A stretch of 64,000 nucleotides of DNA. Source: Acidobacteriota bacterium (GTDB lineage: Bacteria; Acidobacteriota; Holophagae; Acanthopleuribacterales; Acanthopleuribacteraceae). Of the stretch, positions 34,765-48,879 are shown in pieces; positions within the stretch are counted from its first letter, which is position 1; each line of letters starts with the position of its first letter. A program made the position numbers and the translations under genes. The notes under the pieces were generated by a model, which had not been told where the DNA came from, did not search any database, and saw nothing but the letters and a program-made list of their open reading frames with translations. Location: contig JASJCB010000024.1 of NCBI GenBank assembly GCA_030066195.1, positions 17,874 through 81,873 of the forward strand, written 5' to 3'.

Positions 34765-35616
34765 CTATACTTTTTCCTTCGTGAAATATCGTAAAAACCT
34801 GCTCAAAACGGCTTTTAATTCCTTCCTTTCGACAACCATATCAAGCATGCCGTGATCTAACAGGAATTCAGAGCGTTGAAAACCATCCGGCAGTTCCTGT
34901 TTGATGGTTTGTTGAATTACCCTGGGACCGGCAAAGCCAATTAAAGCCTTCGGTTCTCCAATATTTATATCACCCAACATTGCGTAGCTGGCGGTAACAC
35001 CGCCGGTCGTTGGATCGGTAAGTACCGAAATAAAAGGCAATTCACCCTCCGATAACCTGGCCAAAGCCGCGCTGATCTTGGCCATTTGCATCAAAGAAAT
35101 GGCGCCTTCCATCATCCTGGCTCCGCCGCTACAGGAGAAAATGATGACCGGGATTTGTTCTTCCACCGCGGCTTCAATGCCTCGAGTGATCTTTTCTCCA
35201 ACGACCGAACCCATGGAGCCGCCTAAAAAACTGAAGTCCATCACAGCAACCATGGTTTCGATTCCAGAGAGTCGACCTTTGGCCACCCACACGGCATCTT
35301 CTTCCAAGCCTCTTTTTTCCAGACCCTTAAGCTGATCTCGATACTTCTTCACGGCTCTGAAGTTAAGCGGATCCTCCGATTTGATGTCGTTGTAAAGCAA
35401 AGTGTATTTGCTATCATCGAATAGTTTGTCCAAACGTTCCCTGGGGGGGATGCGAAAGTGGTATTGGCATTTAGGGCAAACCATTTCATTTCGGTTAAGT
35501 TCTTGGCGATAAATAACCTCATTGCATCCATGGCATTTTTCCCAGAGACCTTCTGGAATTTTGATCTTGTCTTTCGGACTCTTAATCGGAGCTCGCTTTT
35601 TGATAAACCAAGACAT
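34765..35616 (-). CDS. accD: Acetyl-CoA carboxylase carboxyltransferase subunit beta
   Basis: Beta subunit of the carboxyltransferase that transfers CO2 from carboxybiotin to acetyl-CoA in fatty-acid synthesis. A zinc ribbon is formed by C28, C31, C47 and C50. The crotonase-type fold carries FSCSGGARMMEGAISLMQMAKI, LTDPTTGGVTASYAMLGD and AGPRVIQQT oxyanion-hole segments. The length of 283 residues is normal. It lies between the bactofilin and folC genes; accA is not in the window. Confidence 0.94.
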   Translation of the reverse strand: MSWFIKKRAPIKSPKDKIKIPEGLWEKCHGCNEVIYRQELNRNEMVCPKCQYHFRIPPRERLDKLFDDSKYTLLYNDIKSEDPLNFRAVKKYRDQLKGLEKRGLEEDAVWVAKGRLSGIETMVAVMDFSFLGGSMGSVVGEKITRGIEAAVEEQIPVIIFSCSGGARMMEGAISLMQMAKISAALARLSEGELPFISVLTDPTTGGVTASYAMLGDINIGEPKALIGFAGPRVIQQTIKQELPDGFQRSEFLLDHGMLDMVVERKELKAVLSRFLRYFTKEKV

Positions 35617-35639
35617 ATCTCTCTCGCAACCGCCCTATT

Positions 35640-35981
35640 TTAGTTCTGATGATCCTTGATCATGCTGCATTTACCGTCGAAGATAGCACCGGGTTTGATA
35701 TTAAGTGTCTTTACACTAATTTCACCAAATACCTGGCCACCCTCTTGAATTTCCAGAAGGTCACATTCAGAGACGGAACCCTCTACACGTCCCATAACCG
35801 TCAGTTGTTTTACCTTGATATGGGCATGAATCTTCGCCTTCTGGCCGACGATCAATTGGTCCTCCGACTGTATTTCGCCCTCAAATTCACCGTCGATACG
35901 CATCTTGTTTTTGAAAAAAAGCTTACCTTCGAAGCGAGTACCCTCCAAGATGAGCCCGCTCAGCATTCCTTTGTCTGCCAT
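35640..35981 (-). CDS. Bactofilin-family cytoskeletal protein
   Basis: A 113-residue protein almost entirely of bactofilin repeats forming a right-handed beta-helix (TRFEGKLFFKNKMRIDGEF, then similar turns with GQKAKIHAHI, VEGSVSECDLLEI, GQVFGEISV). There are almost no disordered tails. Bactofilins polymerise without nucleotide and in some bacteria scaffold ParAB or cell-wall enzymes. Here the gene lies nine bases downstream of parB in the same operon, as in several lineages where bactofilins position the ParABS system. Confidence 0.9.
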   Translation of the reverse strand: MADKGMLSGLILEGTRFEGKLFFKNKMRIDGEFEGEIQSEDQLIVGQKAKIHAHIKVKQLTVMGRVEGSVSECDLLEIQEGGQVFGEISVKTLNIKPGAIFDGKCSMIKDHQN

Positions 35982-35989
35982 TAGGTAAA

Positions 35990-36859
35990 TTACTCCGCGG
36001 ATAATTCTTCATTCATTAAAAAGGCAACAATCCTATCAAATTCCGCATCGGAATTGTACGAGATAGATATTTTACCTTTTTTTCCGTCACCCGCGATAGA
36101 AACCTTGCTTTTAAAGGCGTTGGAAATCCGTTTTGCCGTTTCTTTGAGCGTCTTGTCGGGTTTTGGAGTCTTCGGATGGTTCTTTTTTTCCCTGTCCTGC
36201 TGAATGCGCCGCTCTAATTCTCTAACGGACCAATGTTTGTCGATACAGTTACCGGCAAGGCGCATCATATAATCCTGGTCATCGATGGCAACAAGGCAAC
36301 GGGCATGACCGAAGCTCAATTTCTGATCTTGAATCATATTCTTGATCATGGACGGCAATTTCAAGAGTCGCACCGTATTGGTGATAGTCACCCGACTCTT
36401 CCCGAGTCTTGAAGCCAAGCTGTCATGTGTGAAGTTATTGTCATCTAATAACTTATTATAGGCCAGAGCTTCTTCGATAGGATTCAATTCCTGCCGCTGA
36501 ATGTTTTCCAAAAGGGCTAGTGACAACATTTGCCCCTTCTCAACCTTTCGAATAATTGCAGGTATCCTTTCATACCCCGCGAGCATGGTGGCCCGCCAAC
36601 GACGTTCCCCCGCAATGACGATATAGCGCCCATTGGCACCCCTCGTCACAATAATCGGCTGGATAACACCGTTGTGTTTAATTGAATCCGCCAATTCCCG
36701 CAACTGGTCTTCATGAAATTGATGGCGAGGTTGTTCCGGGTTAGGATCCAGGAGGTCAACCGATATTTCGAAAAACTGATCATCGGGCCTTTTTTCCTCC
36801 GACGCCGTTTGGGGAATAAGGGCGCTGAGGCCCTTACCAAGTCCTGACTTTTTAGCCAT
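35990..36859 (-). CDS. parB: Chromosome-partitioning protein ParB
   Basis: CTP-dependent DNA-sliding clamp that loads at parS. An N-terminal ParA-interaction motif (KKSGLGKGLSALIP), the ParB/Srx CTP-binding domain with GERRWRATMLAG, the HTH (THDSLASRLGKSRVTITNTVRLLKLP) and a C-terminal dimerisation domain are all present in 289 residues. It overlaps the end of parA by eight bases. Its likely targets are the three TTCCACGTGGAA sites at 40.9 kb. Confidence 0.95.
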   Translation of the reverse strand: MAKKSGLGKGLSALIPQTASEEKRPDDQFFEISVDLLDPNPEQPRHQFHEDQLRELADSIKHNGVIQPIIVTRGANGRYIVIAGERRWRATMLAGYERIPAIIRKVEKGQMLSLALLENIQRQELNPIEEALAYNKLLDDNNFTHDSLASRLGKSRVTITNTVRLLKLPSMIKNMIQDQKLSFGHARCLVAIDDQDYMMRLAGNCIDKHWSVRELERRIQQDREKKNHPKTPKPDKTLKETAKRISNAFKSKVSIAGDGKKGKISISYNSDAEFDRIVAFLMNEELSAE

Positions 36860-37607
36860 TTAAGAACTCCTTGGCCAGTTTCAGATATGCCTGTGCACCC
36901 TTACTGCGCATGTCATGAAGAATCGCGGGTTTTCCAAAACTGGGCGCCTCGCTAAGACGTACATTTCTTGGAATGATGGTTGCGTATAGACTATCCCCAA
37001 AATGGGTTTTGACATCATGTAAAACCTGTTGCGACAGATTGGTACGCTCATCATACATGGTAATAAGGATACCTGTAATTGCCAACAGTTGATTCAGGCT
37101 ACTTTTGACGCGATGAATCGTATCCATCAAATCTCGTACTCCCTCCAAGGCGTAATACTCCGCCTGAATGGGTATGAGGACTCCGTCAGCTGCTGTTAAA
37201 GCGTTGATTGTTAAAAGGCTTAGCGATGGAGGGCAATCGATGAACACAAAGTCATACTGGTCCGTAATAGGGTCCAAGATTTCCTTTAAGAGGTATTCGC
37301 GACGCTCCTGATCGACCAACTCAACCTCGGCCGCAGCCAGGTTTCGGTGACCAGGAATTGCAAACAGAGTGGGCAACTCACATCGATGCATGGCTTCTTG
37401 AAGCGAGATTTCGCCGGCAAGAACCTGATAAATATTCGGACTAGTCTGCTTGTCGATATTCACACCACTTGTAGCGTTGCCTTGTGGATCGAAGTCCACA
37501 ATGAGAATGCGTTTATCGATAGCGGCCAGTGAAGCGGCCAGATTGACCGTAGTAGTCGTTTTGCCGACTCCACCTTTCTGATTAGCTATAGCAATTACTT
37601 TTCCCAT
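36852..37607 (-). CDS. parA: Chromosome-partitioning ATPase ParA (Soj)
   Basis: Deviant Walker-A ATPase (KGGVGKTTTTVNLA, residues 11-24) of 251 residues, Walker A' DFDPQGNATSG and Walker B FIDCPPSLSLLT. It lacks an N-terminal HTH, as expected of chromosomal Soj-type proteins. ATP-bound dimers bind DNA non-specifically and draw ParB-parS complexes apart. Directly upstream of parB and 59 bases after mnmG. Confidence 0.95.
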   Translation of the reverse strand: MGKVIAIANQKGGVGKTTTTVNLAASLAAIDKRILIVDFDPQGNATSGVNIDKQTSPNIYQVLAGEISLQEAMHRCELPTLFAIPGHRNLAAAEVELVDQERREYLLKEILDPITDQYDFVFIDCPPSLSLLTINALTAADGVLIPIQAEYYALEGVRDLMDTIHRVKSSLNQLLAITGILITMYDERTNLSQQVLHDVKTHFGDSLYATIIPRNVRLSEAPSFGKPAILHDMRSKGAQAYLKLAKEFLNG

Positions 37608-37666
37608 GGCTGATTTCCTCTATTCCTAAGGCATTGATTTATGTGCCGTTATGAGCATGGCGGTTA

Positions 37667-39541
37667 TCAGGCCGTCTTACGACGCTCCTCGACGAAGCGT
37701 TTAACGAAGACGTGCAATATCGCTAGTGTTGACGCATTCATCCCACTTATTCTGGAAGCCTGGTCCAGGGTTTTAGGCCGAATACTGCTCAACTTTTCGT
37801 ACAACTCCCGGCGCATGCTGGGGATGGTTTGATAGTCGAAGTCCTCCGGTATCTCAAAACACCTCAAGTTTTGGATCTTGGCAAGTTCTTCATTTTCTTT
37901 TTGAACATAGGGTGCATACCGGATTTTGTTCCCAAGTAATTCCAAATACTCGCTTTCAACTACCAGATCATCGGCGCTGTCCAGAATCTGGGTGAGTTTG
38001 ATCCCCGGACGGCGCAAAATATCGTAGGCAGTTGTAACCTGTTTAATGGAAATCCCGTTTGCAGCAAAGGCGGACTGGGTATCTCGATCAGGTCGAATTT
38101 TAAAGGCCTTAAGGGTTGCAATATCCTTCTCGATAGCTTGATACTTTGCTTCGATACGAGCATATCGTTCCTCGCCGACCAAACCAATTCGCCTGCCGAT
38201 CGCGGCCAGACGCTCGTCGGCACTAAATACATCCAACAAAAGTCGATGTTCGGCGCGTGAAGTAAACATGCGATAGGGTTCATTGGTGCCCCGTGTCACC
38301 AGGTCATCGATAAGAACCCCGATATAGGCCTGGTCGCGGTTTAAAATCATGGGGTCTTGATTCTTAAAAGCCAGGGCCGCATTGACACCCGCGACAAAAC
38401 CTTGAGCGGCAGCTTCTTCGTAACCGGAGGTGCCGTTTATCTGACCCGCCATGTATAAACCTTTCATTCTCTTGGTTTCCAAGGTGGGCTTACATTCGGT
38501 AGGATCGATATGATCGTATTCAACCGCGTAGCCGTGACGGATTATCTCGCAAACTTCCATGCCCGGGATACTGCGATACATTTGTTTCTGAACATCCACC
38601 GGCAGACAGGTAGACATACCGTTTACATAGATTTCAATCGTACTGTGCGATTCAGGTTCAAGGAAGATTTGGTGACGGTTCCGATCAGGAAACTTAATCA
38701 CTTTATCCTCTATACTGGGACAATAGCGGGGACCCACTCCTTGAATATCTCCCGAAAAGAGAGGAGAACGATGAAGGTTATCCTGAATCATCTGATGGGT
38801 CGTTTCGTTGGTATAGCCCAGGAAACAACACACCTGTTTCATCTTCAGTTGACTGGTTTCATAGGAGAAGAATACCGGATCTTCATCACCCCATTGCTCT
38901 TCAAACTTACTGAAATCAATCGTTTTCCTATGAAGACGCGCGGGTGTTCCCGTTTTCATGCGACCCAGTTTAAAACCTAGATCCAATATGGAATCGCTCA
39001 GTTCCAACGAAGCCAATTCGTTACAACGACCCGCCTGATAGGTGGTATCGCCGACAAAAACCTTCCCACCCAGAAATGTGCCTGTTGTCACCACCACATA
39101 ATCAGCATAGATTTCATCGCCGTCTTTCAACCTGACACCGCGAACACGATCACCTTCATACAAAACCCTGGTAACGATAGACTGTTTTATCATGATGCGA
39201 GGATGGGCTTCCAAAACTGTCCTTATGCGTTCGCGATAGGCAACTTTATCCGACTGACATCTCGGCGCTTGAACCGCCGGACCTCTACTGCGATTCAACA
39301 TCTTAAACATGATTCCGGTATCGTCCGCAATCCTAGGCATCAGCCCGCCCAGGACATCTAACTCTCGGACCATATGCCCCTTGGCCAAGCCACCTACCGC
39401 GGGGTTACAGGACATCTGACCTACCATATCCAAATTAATGGTACAGACCGTTGTTTCCAAACCCATATTGGCCGTCGCCCAAGCTGCTTCACATCCGGCA
39501 TGGCCGGCGCCAATTATAATTACATCCGTTTTCATGGTCAC
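37667..39541 (-). CDS. mnmG: tRNA uridine-5-carboxymethylaminomethyl modification enzyme MnmG
   Basis: FAD-dependent partner of MnmE for modification of U34 in tRNAs. The FAD-binding [13 protein letters not shown] at the N-terminus, [43 protein letters not shown] and the C-terminal helical domain with SRAEHRLLL are intact over 624 residues. The reading frame starts with GTG at 39541 overlapping the mnmE stop (GTGA); an ATG two codons later is equally possible. The mnmE-mnmG-parA-parB order is a conserved origin arrangement. Confidence 0.95.
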   Translation of the reverse strand: MTMKTDVIIIGAGHAGCEAAWATANMGLETTVCTINLDMVGQMSCNPAVGGLAKGHMVRELDVLGGLMPRIADDTGIMFKMLNRSRGPAVQAPRCQSDKVAYRERIRTVLEAHPRIMIKQSIVTRVLYEGDRVRGVRLKDGDEIYADYVVVTTGTFLGGKVFVGDTTYQAGRCNELASLELSDSILDLGFKLGRMKTGTPARLHRKTIDFSKFEEQWGDEDPVFFSYETSQLKMKQVCCFLGYTNETTHQMIQDNLHRSPLFSGDIQGVGPRYCPSIEDKVIKFPDRNRHQIFLEPESHSTIEIYVNGMSTCLPVDVQKQMYRSIPGMEVCEIIRHGYAVEYDHIDPTECKPTLETKRMKGLYMAGQINGTSGYEEAAAQGFVAGVNAALAFKNQDPMILNRDQAYIGVLIDDLVTRGTNEPYRMFTSRAEHRLLLDVFSADERLAAIGRRIGLVGEERYARIEAKYQAIEKDIATLKAFKIRPDRDTQSAFAANGISIKQVTTAYDILRRPGIKLTQILDSADDLVVESEYLELLGNKIRYAPYVQKENEELAKIQNLRCFEIPEDFDYQTIPSMRRELYEKLSSIRPKTLDQASRISGMNASTLAILHVFVKRFVEERRKTA

Positions 39542-40875
39542 TTACCCAAGCAAAAATTCGCAAACATGCGGTCTAAAATATCTTCCACACCGGTTTCACC
39601 GGTTAGTTCGCCCAATAATCCCCTTACGCTATTGAGATAGCTACTAACAACCTCTTCGCCAAATCCGGCTCTATATTCATCAAGGGCGGTTTGAAGTTGT
39701 CGTAATACATCTGAAATCAATTCTTCCTGGCGCTGATTAATCAGGTAAACCGGCTGACCTTTCATCGCTGTCGACAATCTTAACACGACTTCTTGTTCAA
39801 GTCGTTCCAAACCCTCCCCGGTACGGGCAGAAATTATCATTCGCCCACAAGTTTGTACCGGTTTGAGGTCAGATTTTGTTTTTACAGCGACCCACTTCTC
39901 TTTCGGCAATTCTTTTAATTGTTCATAGGGAGGTTCATCTTCATCCGATTCGCTTAAGTAGAGGACCAGGTCGACATCATGCAGTAGTTCAAAAATTTTA
40001 GCAATTCCGATTTCTTCAATTTCATCCCGCGTATCCCGTACCCCCGCACTGTCAATCAGTACAATTGGCAAACCACCGATCTCTATTTCCTCACTGATTA
40101 AATCACGTGTCGTTCCGGGCAAATGAGTTACAATGGCGCGTTCCTGTTTCACAAGCGTATTAAATAAAGTACTCTTACCGACATTCGGAGCACCCGTTAT
40201 CAAAACTCGAAAACCCCTTCGCATAGACTTTGTAAATCCGGCTGTTTCATCAAGTCTCTCGAACCGAATACATAAATTTTGGAGACGCCCTGTCATCACA
40301 TCTCGTTCCAGGGCATCGATATCTTCTTCGCCATAATCGATTGTAGCTTCAATATGTGCCTGTATCTGAAGAATCTCTTCTACAGACTCCTTAACAAAAT
40401 CTACTAGTGGACCGCCGGACTGACGCCGTATCAAATCCGCCTGATAGCGCGTATTTGCTTCAATCAAATCATGCACACCCTCGGCTCGAAGCAAATCCAT
40501 CTTACCGTTGATCACTGCCCGCATCGTAAATTCACCCGGTCTCGCACGGCGTGCTCCTCGAGACAATAACGAGCGAATAATATCGTCGATAAACAAGGGG
40601 TTGCCATGACAGAAAATCTCGACCATATCTTGACCCGTATAAGAACGCGGCGCTCGATAACAAACCAGCATCACGTCATCGACCAAACCATCTTCATCAC
40701 ACCAATCACCATAACGAAGCTCCCAAGGATTCTGAGTACGGCTTCCCGCGGATCGAAAACAAAGAGAAACCATATCGATACAACCAAAACCAGAAAGCCG
40801 AATTATCGCTAAAGGCGCACGCACTTGATAAGCCGTCGCCGGGGCTACAATAATATCTCGGTCGCTGTATTCCAA
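39538..40875 (-). CDS. mnmE: tRNA modification GTPase MnmE
   Basis: GTPase with an N-terminal folate-binding domain, a helical domain and an embedded G domain (G1 [10 protein letters not shown]2 TTRD, G3 DSAGVRDT). The C-terminus ends FCLGK, the catalytic Cys motif. The G4 motif usually reads NKxD but is TKSD here (in VKTKSDL). Length is 445 residues. The three parS sites lie directly upstream of its start. The gene feeds into mnmG with overlapping codons. Confidence 0.94.
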   Translation of the reverse strand: MEYSDRDIIVAPATAYQVRAPLAIIRLSGFGCIDMVSLCFRSAGSRTQNPWELRYGDWCDEDGLVDDVMLVCYRAPRSYTGQDMVEIFCHGNPLFIDDIIRSLLSRGARRARPGEFTMRAVINGKMDLLRAEGVHDLIEANTRYQADLIRRQSGGPLVDFVKESVEEILQIQAHIEATIDYGEEDIDALERDVMTGRLQNLCIRFERLDETAGFTKSMRRGFRVLITGAPNVGKSTLFNTLVKQERAIVTHLPGTTRDLISEEIEIGGLPIVLIDSAGVRDTRDEIEEIGIAKIFELLHDVDLVLYLSESDEDEPPYEQLKELPKEKWVAVKTKSDLKPVQTCGRMIISARTGEGLERLEQEVVLRLSTAMKGQPVYLINQRQEELISDVLRQLQTALDEYRAGFGEEVVSSYLNSVRGLLGELTGETGVEDILDRMFANFCLGK

Positions 40876-40887
40876 CCCGGCCTCCCA

Positions 40888-40903
40888 TGTTCCACGTGGA
40901 ACA
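40888..40903. other. parS site 1 (ParB-binding)
   Basis: TGTTCCACGTGGAACA is a perfect 16-bp palindrome and fits the conserved bacterial parS pattern TGTTNCACGTGNAACA. It begins 13 bases upstream of the mnmE start. Confidence 0.92.
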
Positions 40904-40926
40904 ATTCCTTTTCCCTACAACGAAAA

Positions 40927-40942
40927 TGTTCCACGTGAAATG
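40927..40942. other. parS site 2, degenerate
   Basis: TGTTCCACGTGAAATG keeps the left half-site and central CACGTG but has two mismatches at the right end. It lies exactly 39 bases from site 1 and 39 from site 3. Confidence 0.75.
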
Positions 40943-40965
40943 CAAAGAGGAGCCTTTTTCCCCAA

Positions 40966-40981
40966 TGTTCCACGTGGAACA
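40966..40981. other. parS site 3 (ParB-binding)
   Basis: TGTTCCACGTGGAACA, identical to site 1 and a perfect palindrome. It lies 31 bases downstream of the transaldolase-family gene's stop, in the gap before mnmE. Confidence 0.92.
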
Positions 40982-41012
40982 ATTTAACAACCATCGTCTA
41001 GCTTAAGAAGAT

Positions 41013-41657
41013 TCAGGCATTTGCCTTAGTATGATCCGCCAGGAACTTTTCCAGACCAATATCGGTAAGGGGATGTTTAAACAATTGCTTAAACACCTTA
41101 TAGGGGATGGTGGCAATATGGGCACCGGCCAAAGCCGCCTCAGTGACATGTAAAGGACTGCGAACCGAAGCTACCAAAATCTCCGTATCGAAACCATAAT
41201 TATCATACATCTGCACCATTTCGGGAATCAGCTCAATACCATGGGTATTGATGTCGTCCCAACGTCCGACAAATGGAGAGATAAAGAAGGCGCCCGCTTT
41301 TGCGGCTAAAAGTGCTTGAGCCAAACTAAAACACAAAGTGACATTAAAGCGAATCCCCTCGGGAGACAGAGTGGAAACAGTTTTTAGACCCGCCTCGGTC
41401 AGGGGGACTTTCACCACAATATTTTCATGGATTTTAATTAAGGAGCGTGCCTCTTGAACCATACCGTCAAAGTCGGTGCTGATTACCTCGGCACTGACAG
41501 GTCCATCCACCATCTCACAAATTTCCGCAACAACGGTACGCAAGTCCTGGCCTTCCTTGGCGATAAGCGACGGATTGGTGGTTACCCCATCGATCAGGCC
41601 CAAATCAGCGGCCTCGCGAATCTCATTTAAGTTAGCTGTATCTAAAAAGAACTTCAT
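41013..41657 (-). CDS. Transaldolase-family protein (fructose-6-phosphate aldolase type)
   Basis: Short transaldolase of 214 residues. The Schiff-base Lys is K83 in [14 protein letters not shown] and [14 protein letters not shown] form the N-terminal phosphate and substrate region, and [11 protein letters not shown] and ASVRSPLHV complete the barrel. This size class includes both fructose-6-phosphate aldolases and genuine small transaldolases, which cannot be told apart from sequence with certainty. It lies nine bases from gyrA. Confidence 0.88.
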   Translation of the reverse strand: MKFFLDTANLNEIREAADLGLIDGVTTNPSLIAKEGQDLRTVVAEICEMVDGPVSAEVISTDFDGMVQEARSLIKIHENIVVKVPLTEAGLKTVSTLSPEGIRFNVTLCFSLAQALLAAKAGAFFISPFVGRWDDINTHGIELIPEMVQMYDNYGFDTEILVASVRSPLHVTEAALAGAHIATIPYKVFKQLFKHPLTDIGLEKFLADHTKANA

Positions 41658-41666
41658 CGTTTAACC

Positions 41667-44192
41667 TCATTCTTCATCTTCAGCGGGAGGTAAAGGTTCT
41701 TCAGAAGCGGCCGTAAGACCTGAGCCACCTTCACTTCCGACTTCACTTTCCAGCATGTCTTCTGCTTCGGGATCTTCATCCTCACGAATAATGCCAATAC
41801 CGACAACCCGATCATCCTTATCGTCCAAATGAATCAAACGAACGCCTTGAGTGACGCGGCCGATATCTCTGGTTTCGCTAAGGTCGAATCGGATCAACTT
41901 CCCTAATTGGCTGATAATGAGTACGGATTCGCTACCGGTAATATAACGCACCCCACTAATGAGGCCCGTCTTATCGGTGAGCTTCATACTTAACGTACCA
42001 CTTCCCCCGCGTTGTTGCAGACGGTAGTCTTCCACCAAAGTTCGTTTACCATATCCATTTTCACTGATCGTTAGGATGGAGCCGCCTTCTTTACCGATGA
42101 CAGCCATTTCGACTACGGCATCTTCTTCCTTAAGACGAATACCGGTTACACCCATACCGGAACGACCGATCGCTCTGATATGATTTTGGCTAAAACGAAT
42201 GGCTTTACCCAAGCGCGTGGCCAGGAAAATTTCCTGATCGGGATCCAGGGGGCGAACTGCAATTAACTCATCGTCTTCTTTAATGCCAATGGCTTTGATG
42301 CCGTTGGTGCGGATATTCCTATAAGCGGCCAAGACCGTTTTCTTGATCATGCCCTGCTTGGTGGCAAAGATCAGGTGTACATCTTCGCTGAATTCCCGAA
42401 CAGAAAGGAACGCCACGGCTTTTTCGCCCTCTTCCAATTGCACCAGGTTCACGATGGCCTTCCCTTTGGTCGCAGCATCGGCCTGTGGCAATTGGTGTAC
42501 TTTGAGCCAGTACACCTTACCCAAATTGGTGAACACCATCAGGTAATCATGAGTACTGGCCAGGAAGAGGTACTCGACAAAATCATCATCGTGGGTACGC
42601 ATGCCCAGACGGCCTTTACCGCCACGACGCTGTTGTTTATAGGTATCCAACGTGGTGCGTTTGATATAGCCGCGGTGGGTACAGGTGACGACAACCGGTT
42701 CATCGGCAATCAAATCTTCGACTGAAAAACTGACGGCGCGATCACTGATAACGGTACGACGATCATCCGTGAAGCGGTCGCGAATAGCTTCCGTTTCCTC
42801 ACGAATAACGCCGATCAAGACACCGTAGTCGTTGAGAATAAGCTCGTAGCCCTTGATTTCTTCCTGAATTTCTTGGAATTCACGCAGGATGGCCTCACGT
42901 TCCATACCGGTCAATTTCTGCAAACGCATATCCAAAATGGCTTGAGCTTGAACATGACTGAATTCCCAGCGCTCGATCATCGCGGAACGCGCCTCTGCCG
43001 GTGATGCTGATCGCCGGATCAAGGCGATCAACTCATCGAGGATATCCAGTGCCTTGACCAGGCCTTCCAAGATATGAGAACGCTCTTGGGCCTTGCGTAA
43101 CAGGTACTGGGTCCGGCGTGTAACTACATCTTTCCGGAAGGCTACAAATTGGTTGAGTATGTTCTTGAGGTTTAAGATGCGCGGCTGATTGTCGACCAAC
43201 GACAACATAATAACACCGAAAGTACTTTGCAAGGCAGTCATCTGGAAGAGTTTGTTAAGCACAATCTCCGGCATTTCACCACGTTTGAGTTCAATCACGA
43301 CACGCATACCATGACGGTCGGATTCGTCGCGGATCTCACTGATGCCGTCGATTTTCTGTTCTTTGACCAACTCAGCAATCTTCTCACAGGTTTTGGCCTT
43401 ATTGACCATGTAGGGGATTTCATCCACAATGATCCAGGTTCGTCCGTCACTCTGTTCCTCGAAGTGAGTTTTCGCACGCAAAACAATTCGCCCGCGGCCC
43501 GTTTCATAGGCATCACGAATGCCGTCCAAGCCGCAGATAATTCCGCCGGTGGGAAAGTCGGGACCTTTGACGATTTCCATCAACTCGGGAATACTGATCT
43601 GGGGATTTTCCAGAAGCGCCAACACTGCTTCGCAAATCTCGCCCATGTGGTGCGGCGGAACATTGGTGGCCATACCCACGGCGATACCCGCACTACCGTT
43701 TACCAAGAGGTTAGGGAAACGCACCGGCAAGACTAACGGTTCCTCCGTGGTTTCATCGAAGTTGGCTTGCCAATCTACGGTTTCCTTTTCGATATCGTTG
43801 AGCATACCTTCCGCGATAGCTGTCATCCGCGCCTCTGTATAACGATAGGCAGCAGGTCGATCTCCGTCCACCGAACCGAAATTCCCCTGCCCGTCAACCA
43901 ACATCGAGCGAAGGTTCCAGGGTTGTGCCATACGTACCAGCGCATCGTAAACCGCGGAATCACCATGCGGGTGATACTTCTTCAAAACTTCGCCGACTAC
44001 CCCGGCGCATTTGGAGTACTTTCGATTGGAAAGCAGCCCTTCCTTGAACATGGCGTACAAAATACGTCGGTGTACCGGCTTCAAACCATCACGAACATCG
44101 GGAAGCGCACGACCCACGATGACGCTCATGGAATAGTCCAGATAGGACTGCCTCATTTCCCGGGTTATATTGACGGGTAATTCATTACTCAT
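41667..44192 (-). CDS. gyrA: DNA gyrase subunit A
   Basis: Cleavage-religation subunit of gyrase, 841 residues. Catalytic Tyr is Y118 in AAYRYTEARM. The quinolone region KKYHPHGDSAVYDALVRMAQ retains Ser (S79) and Asp (D83), the drug-sensitive state. The GyrA box QQRRGGKG identifies gyrase rather than topoisomerase IV, and beta-propeller blades and an acidic C-terminal tail of about 35 residues follow. Lies 21 bases from gyrB. Confidence 0.97.
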   Translation of the reverse strand: MSNELPVNITREMRQSYLDYSMSVIVGRALPDVRDGLKPVHRRILYAMFKEGLLSNRKYSKCAGVVGEVLKKYHPHGDSAVYDALVRMAQPWNLRSMLVDGQGNFGSVDGDRPAAYRYTEARMTAIAEGMLNDIEKETVDWQANFDETTEEPLVLPVRFPNLLVNGSAGIAVGMATNVPPHHMGEICEAVLALLENPQISIPELMEIVKGPDFPTGGIICGLDGIRDAYETGRGRIVLRAKTHFEEQSDGRTWIIVDEIPYMVNKAKTCEKIAELVKEQKIDGISEIRDESDRHGMRVVIELKRGEMPEIVLNKLFQMTALQSTFGVIMLSLVDNQPRILNLKNILNQFVAFRKDVVTRRTQYLLRKAQERSHILEGLVKALDILDELIALIRRSASPAEARSAMIERWEFSHVQAQAILDMRLQKLTGMEREAILREFQEIQEEIKGYELILNDYGVLIGVIREETEAIRDRFTDDRRTVISDRAVSFSVEDLIADEPVVVTCTHRGYIKRTTLDTYKQQRRGGKGRLGMRTHDDDFVEYLFLASTHDYLMVFTNLGKVYWLKVHQLPQADAATKGKAIVNLVQLEEGEKAVAFLSVREFSEDVHLIFATKQGMIKKTVLAAYRNIRTNGIKAIGIKEDDELIAVRPLDPDQEIFLATRLGKAIRFSQNHIRAIGRSGMGVTGIRLKEEDAVVEMAVIGKEGGSILTISENGYGKRTLVEDYRLQQRGGSGTLSMKLTDKTGLISGVRYITGSESVLIISQLGKLIRFDLSETRDIGRVTQGVRLIHLDDKDDRVVGIGIIREDEDPEAEDMLESEVGSEGGSGLTAASEEPLPPAEDEE

Positions 44193-44213
44193 CGGTTCTC
44201 CCCATTCATTTCA

Positions 44214-47692
<3,479 letters not shown>

Positions 47693-47695
47693 AGA

Positions 47696-48820
47696 TCAAC
47701 CCGTCAGCCTCATTGGCATGATCACGTGTTTGTAGTCCACGTCATGGGTCTCATCGATCACGGTAAACAAGCCCTGGCTTGCCTCGTCTTTGATTTTGAT
47801 CTGGATCTTGTCGTTGCTCATGTTCTTGAGAAAATCCAGCAAATAGTCTACGTTGAAACCCACGTCCAACAAATCACCGTCGTATTCGACAGCCAACTTG
47901 TCAACGGATTCGCCGCGCTCGGAATTCTTAAGAACAACGACCAGTTCCCCCGGTGAAAAGGTCAGCCGCACCAACTTCGACTTGTCACTGGACAAAACAG
48001 CTTTACGACGGACTATATTCAGCAGGTCGCCACGCTTCAAATCGAAGACGATATCGTTACTCTGAGGCACGGCTTTATTGTAATCCGGGAACTTGCCGTC
48101 GATGAGCCGGCTGAAGAGCACGCGAACACCCACCTTGAAGAAAATGCGGTTCTCCAGGAAGGCCATCTTGAACTCGTCCTCGGGTCCCTCGGCTTTCAGG
48201 GATTTCTGTAATTCAATCAGTGTCTTGCGGGGTATTATGATATCCAGGGTCTTGTCCTGAAGATCACCGCCCATCTCCCTGCCGACGATGGACATGCGGT
48301 GGCCGTCAGTGCTGACCAGACTCAACTCGCCGCTAACCAGATTCATCAAGGCTCCGTTCAAGGCATATTTGTGAGGATCGGTTGAAACCGAAAACAGCAC
48401 CTTGTTAATGCAATCGTTGAAAAAGCCCACCTGAAAAGTGATCGAATCGTCGAAGTCGCACTCGGGAATACTTGGGAAATCCATGGTGGACATGGTTTCG
48501 ATGGAGAACGAGGCATTACCGCAGACCAGATCCAACATGGAACCTTCGTTCATAGAAAACGAAACCTGGTTATCGCTGAAGGTGTTGAGCATATCTTGGA
48601 GCTGTTTGGCATTGACGGTGATCTCACCCGGTTCAACGATCTGGGCGGGACAGTGACTGATGATGCCGACCTCAAGATCGGTCGCTTTGAGCAATAGCTG
48701 GTTGTCCTCAGCTTGGATGTAGATGTTGGCCAGGATAGGCATGGTGTTCTTCTTCTCGATGACACCCATCATCAATTGAAGTTCGGTGAGGAGCTCGCTA
48801 CGAATGACGTGAAATTCCAT
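47696..48820 (-). CDS. dnaN: DNA polymerase III sliding clamp subunit beta
   Basis: Beta clamp of 374 residues with three similar domains and the typical C-terminal MPMRL. Segments such as VNAKQLQDML, LVSTDGHRM and VDYKHVIMPMR are diagnostic. It is read from the oriC region towards recF. Confidence 0.96.
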   Translation of the reverse strand: MEFHVIRSELLTELQLMMGVIEKKNTMPILANIYIQAEDNQLLLKATDLEVGIISHCPAQIVEPGEITVNAKQLQDMLNTFSDNQVSFSMNEGSMLDLVCGNASFSIETMSTMDFPSIPECDFDDSITFQVGFFNDCINKVLFSVSTDPHKYALNGALMNLVSGELSLVSTDGHRMSIVGREMGGDLQDKTLDIIIPRKTLIELQKSLKAEGPEDEFKMAFLENRIFFKVGVRVLFSRLIDGKFPDYNKAVPQSNDIVFDLKRGDLLNIVRRKAVLSSDKSKLVRLTFSPGELVVVLKNSERGESVDKLAVEYDGDLLDVGFNVDYLLDFLKNMSNDKIQIKIKDEASQGLFTVIDETHDVDYKHVIMPMRLTG

Positions 48821-48879
48821 GGTTCTGTTACCCTTGAGTTACAGATTTAATAAGTTTATGTTAAGAGTCTTTTTATCAG

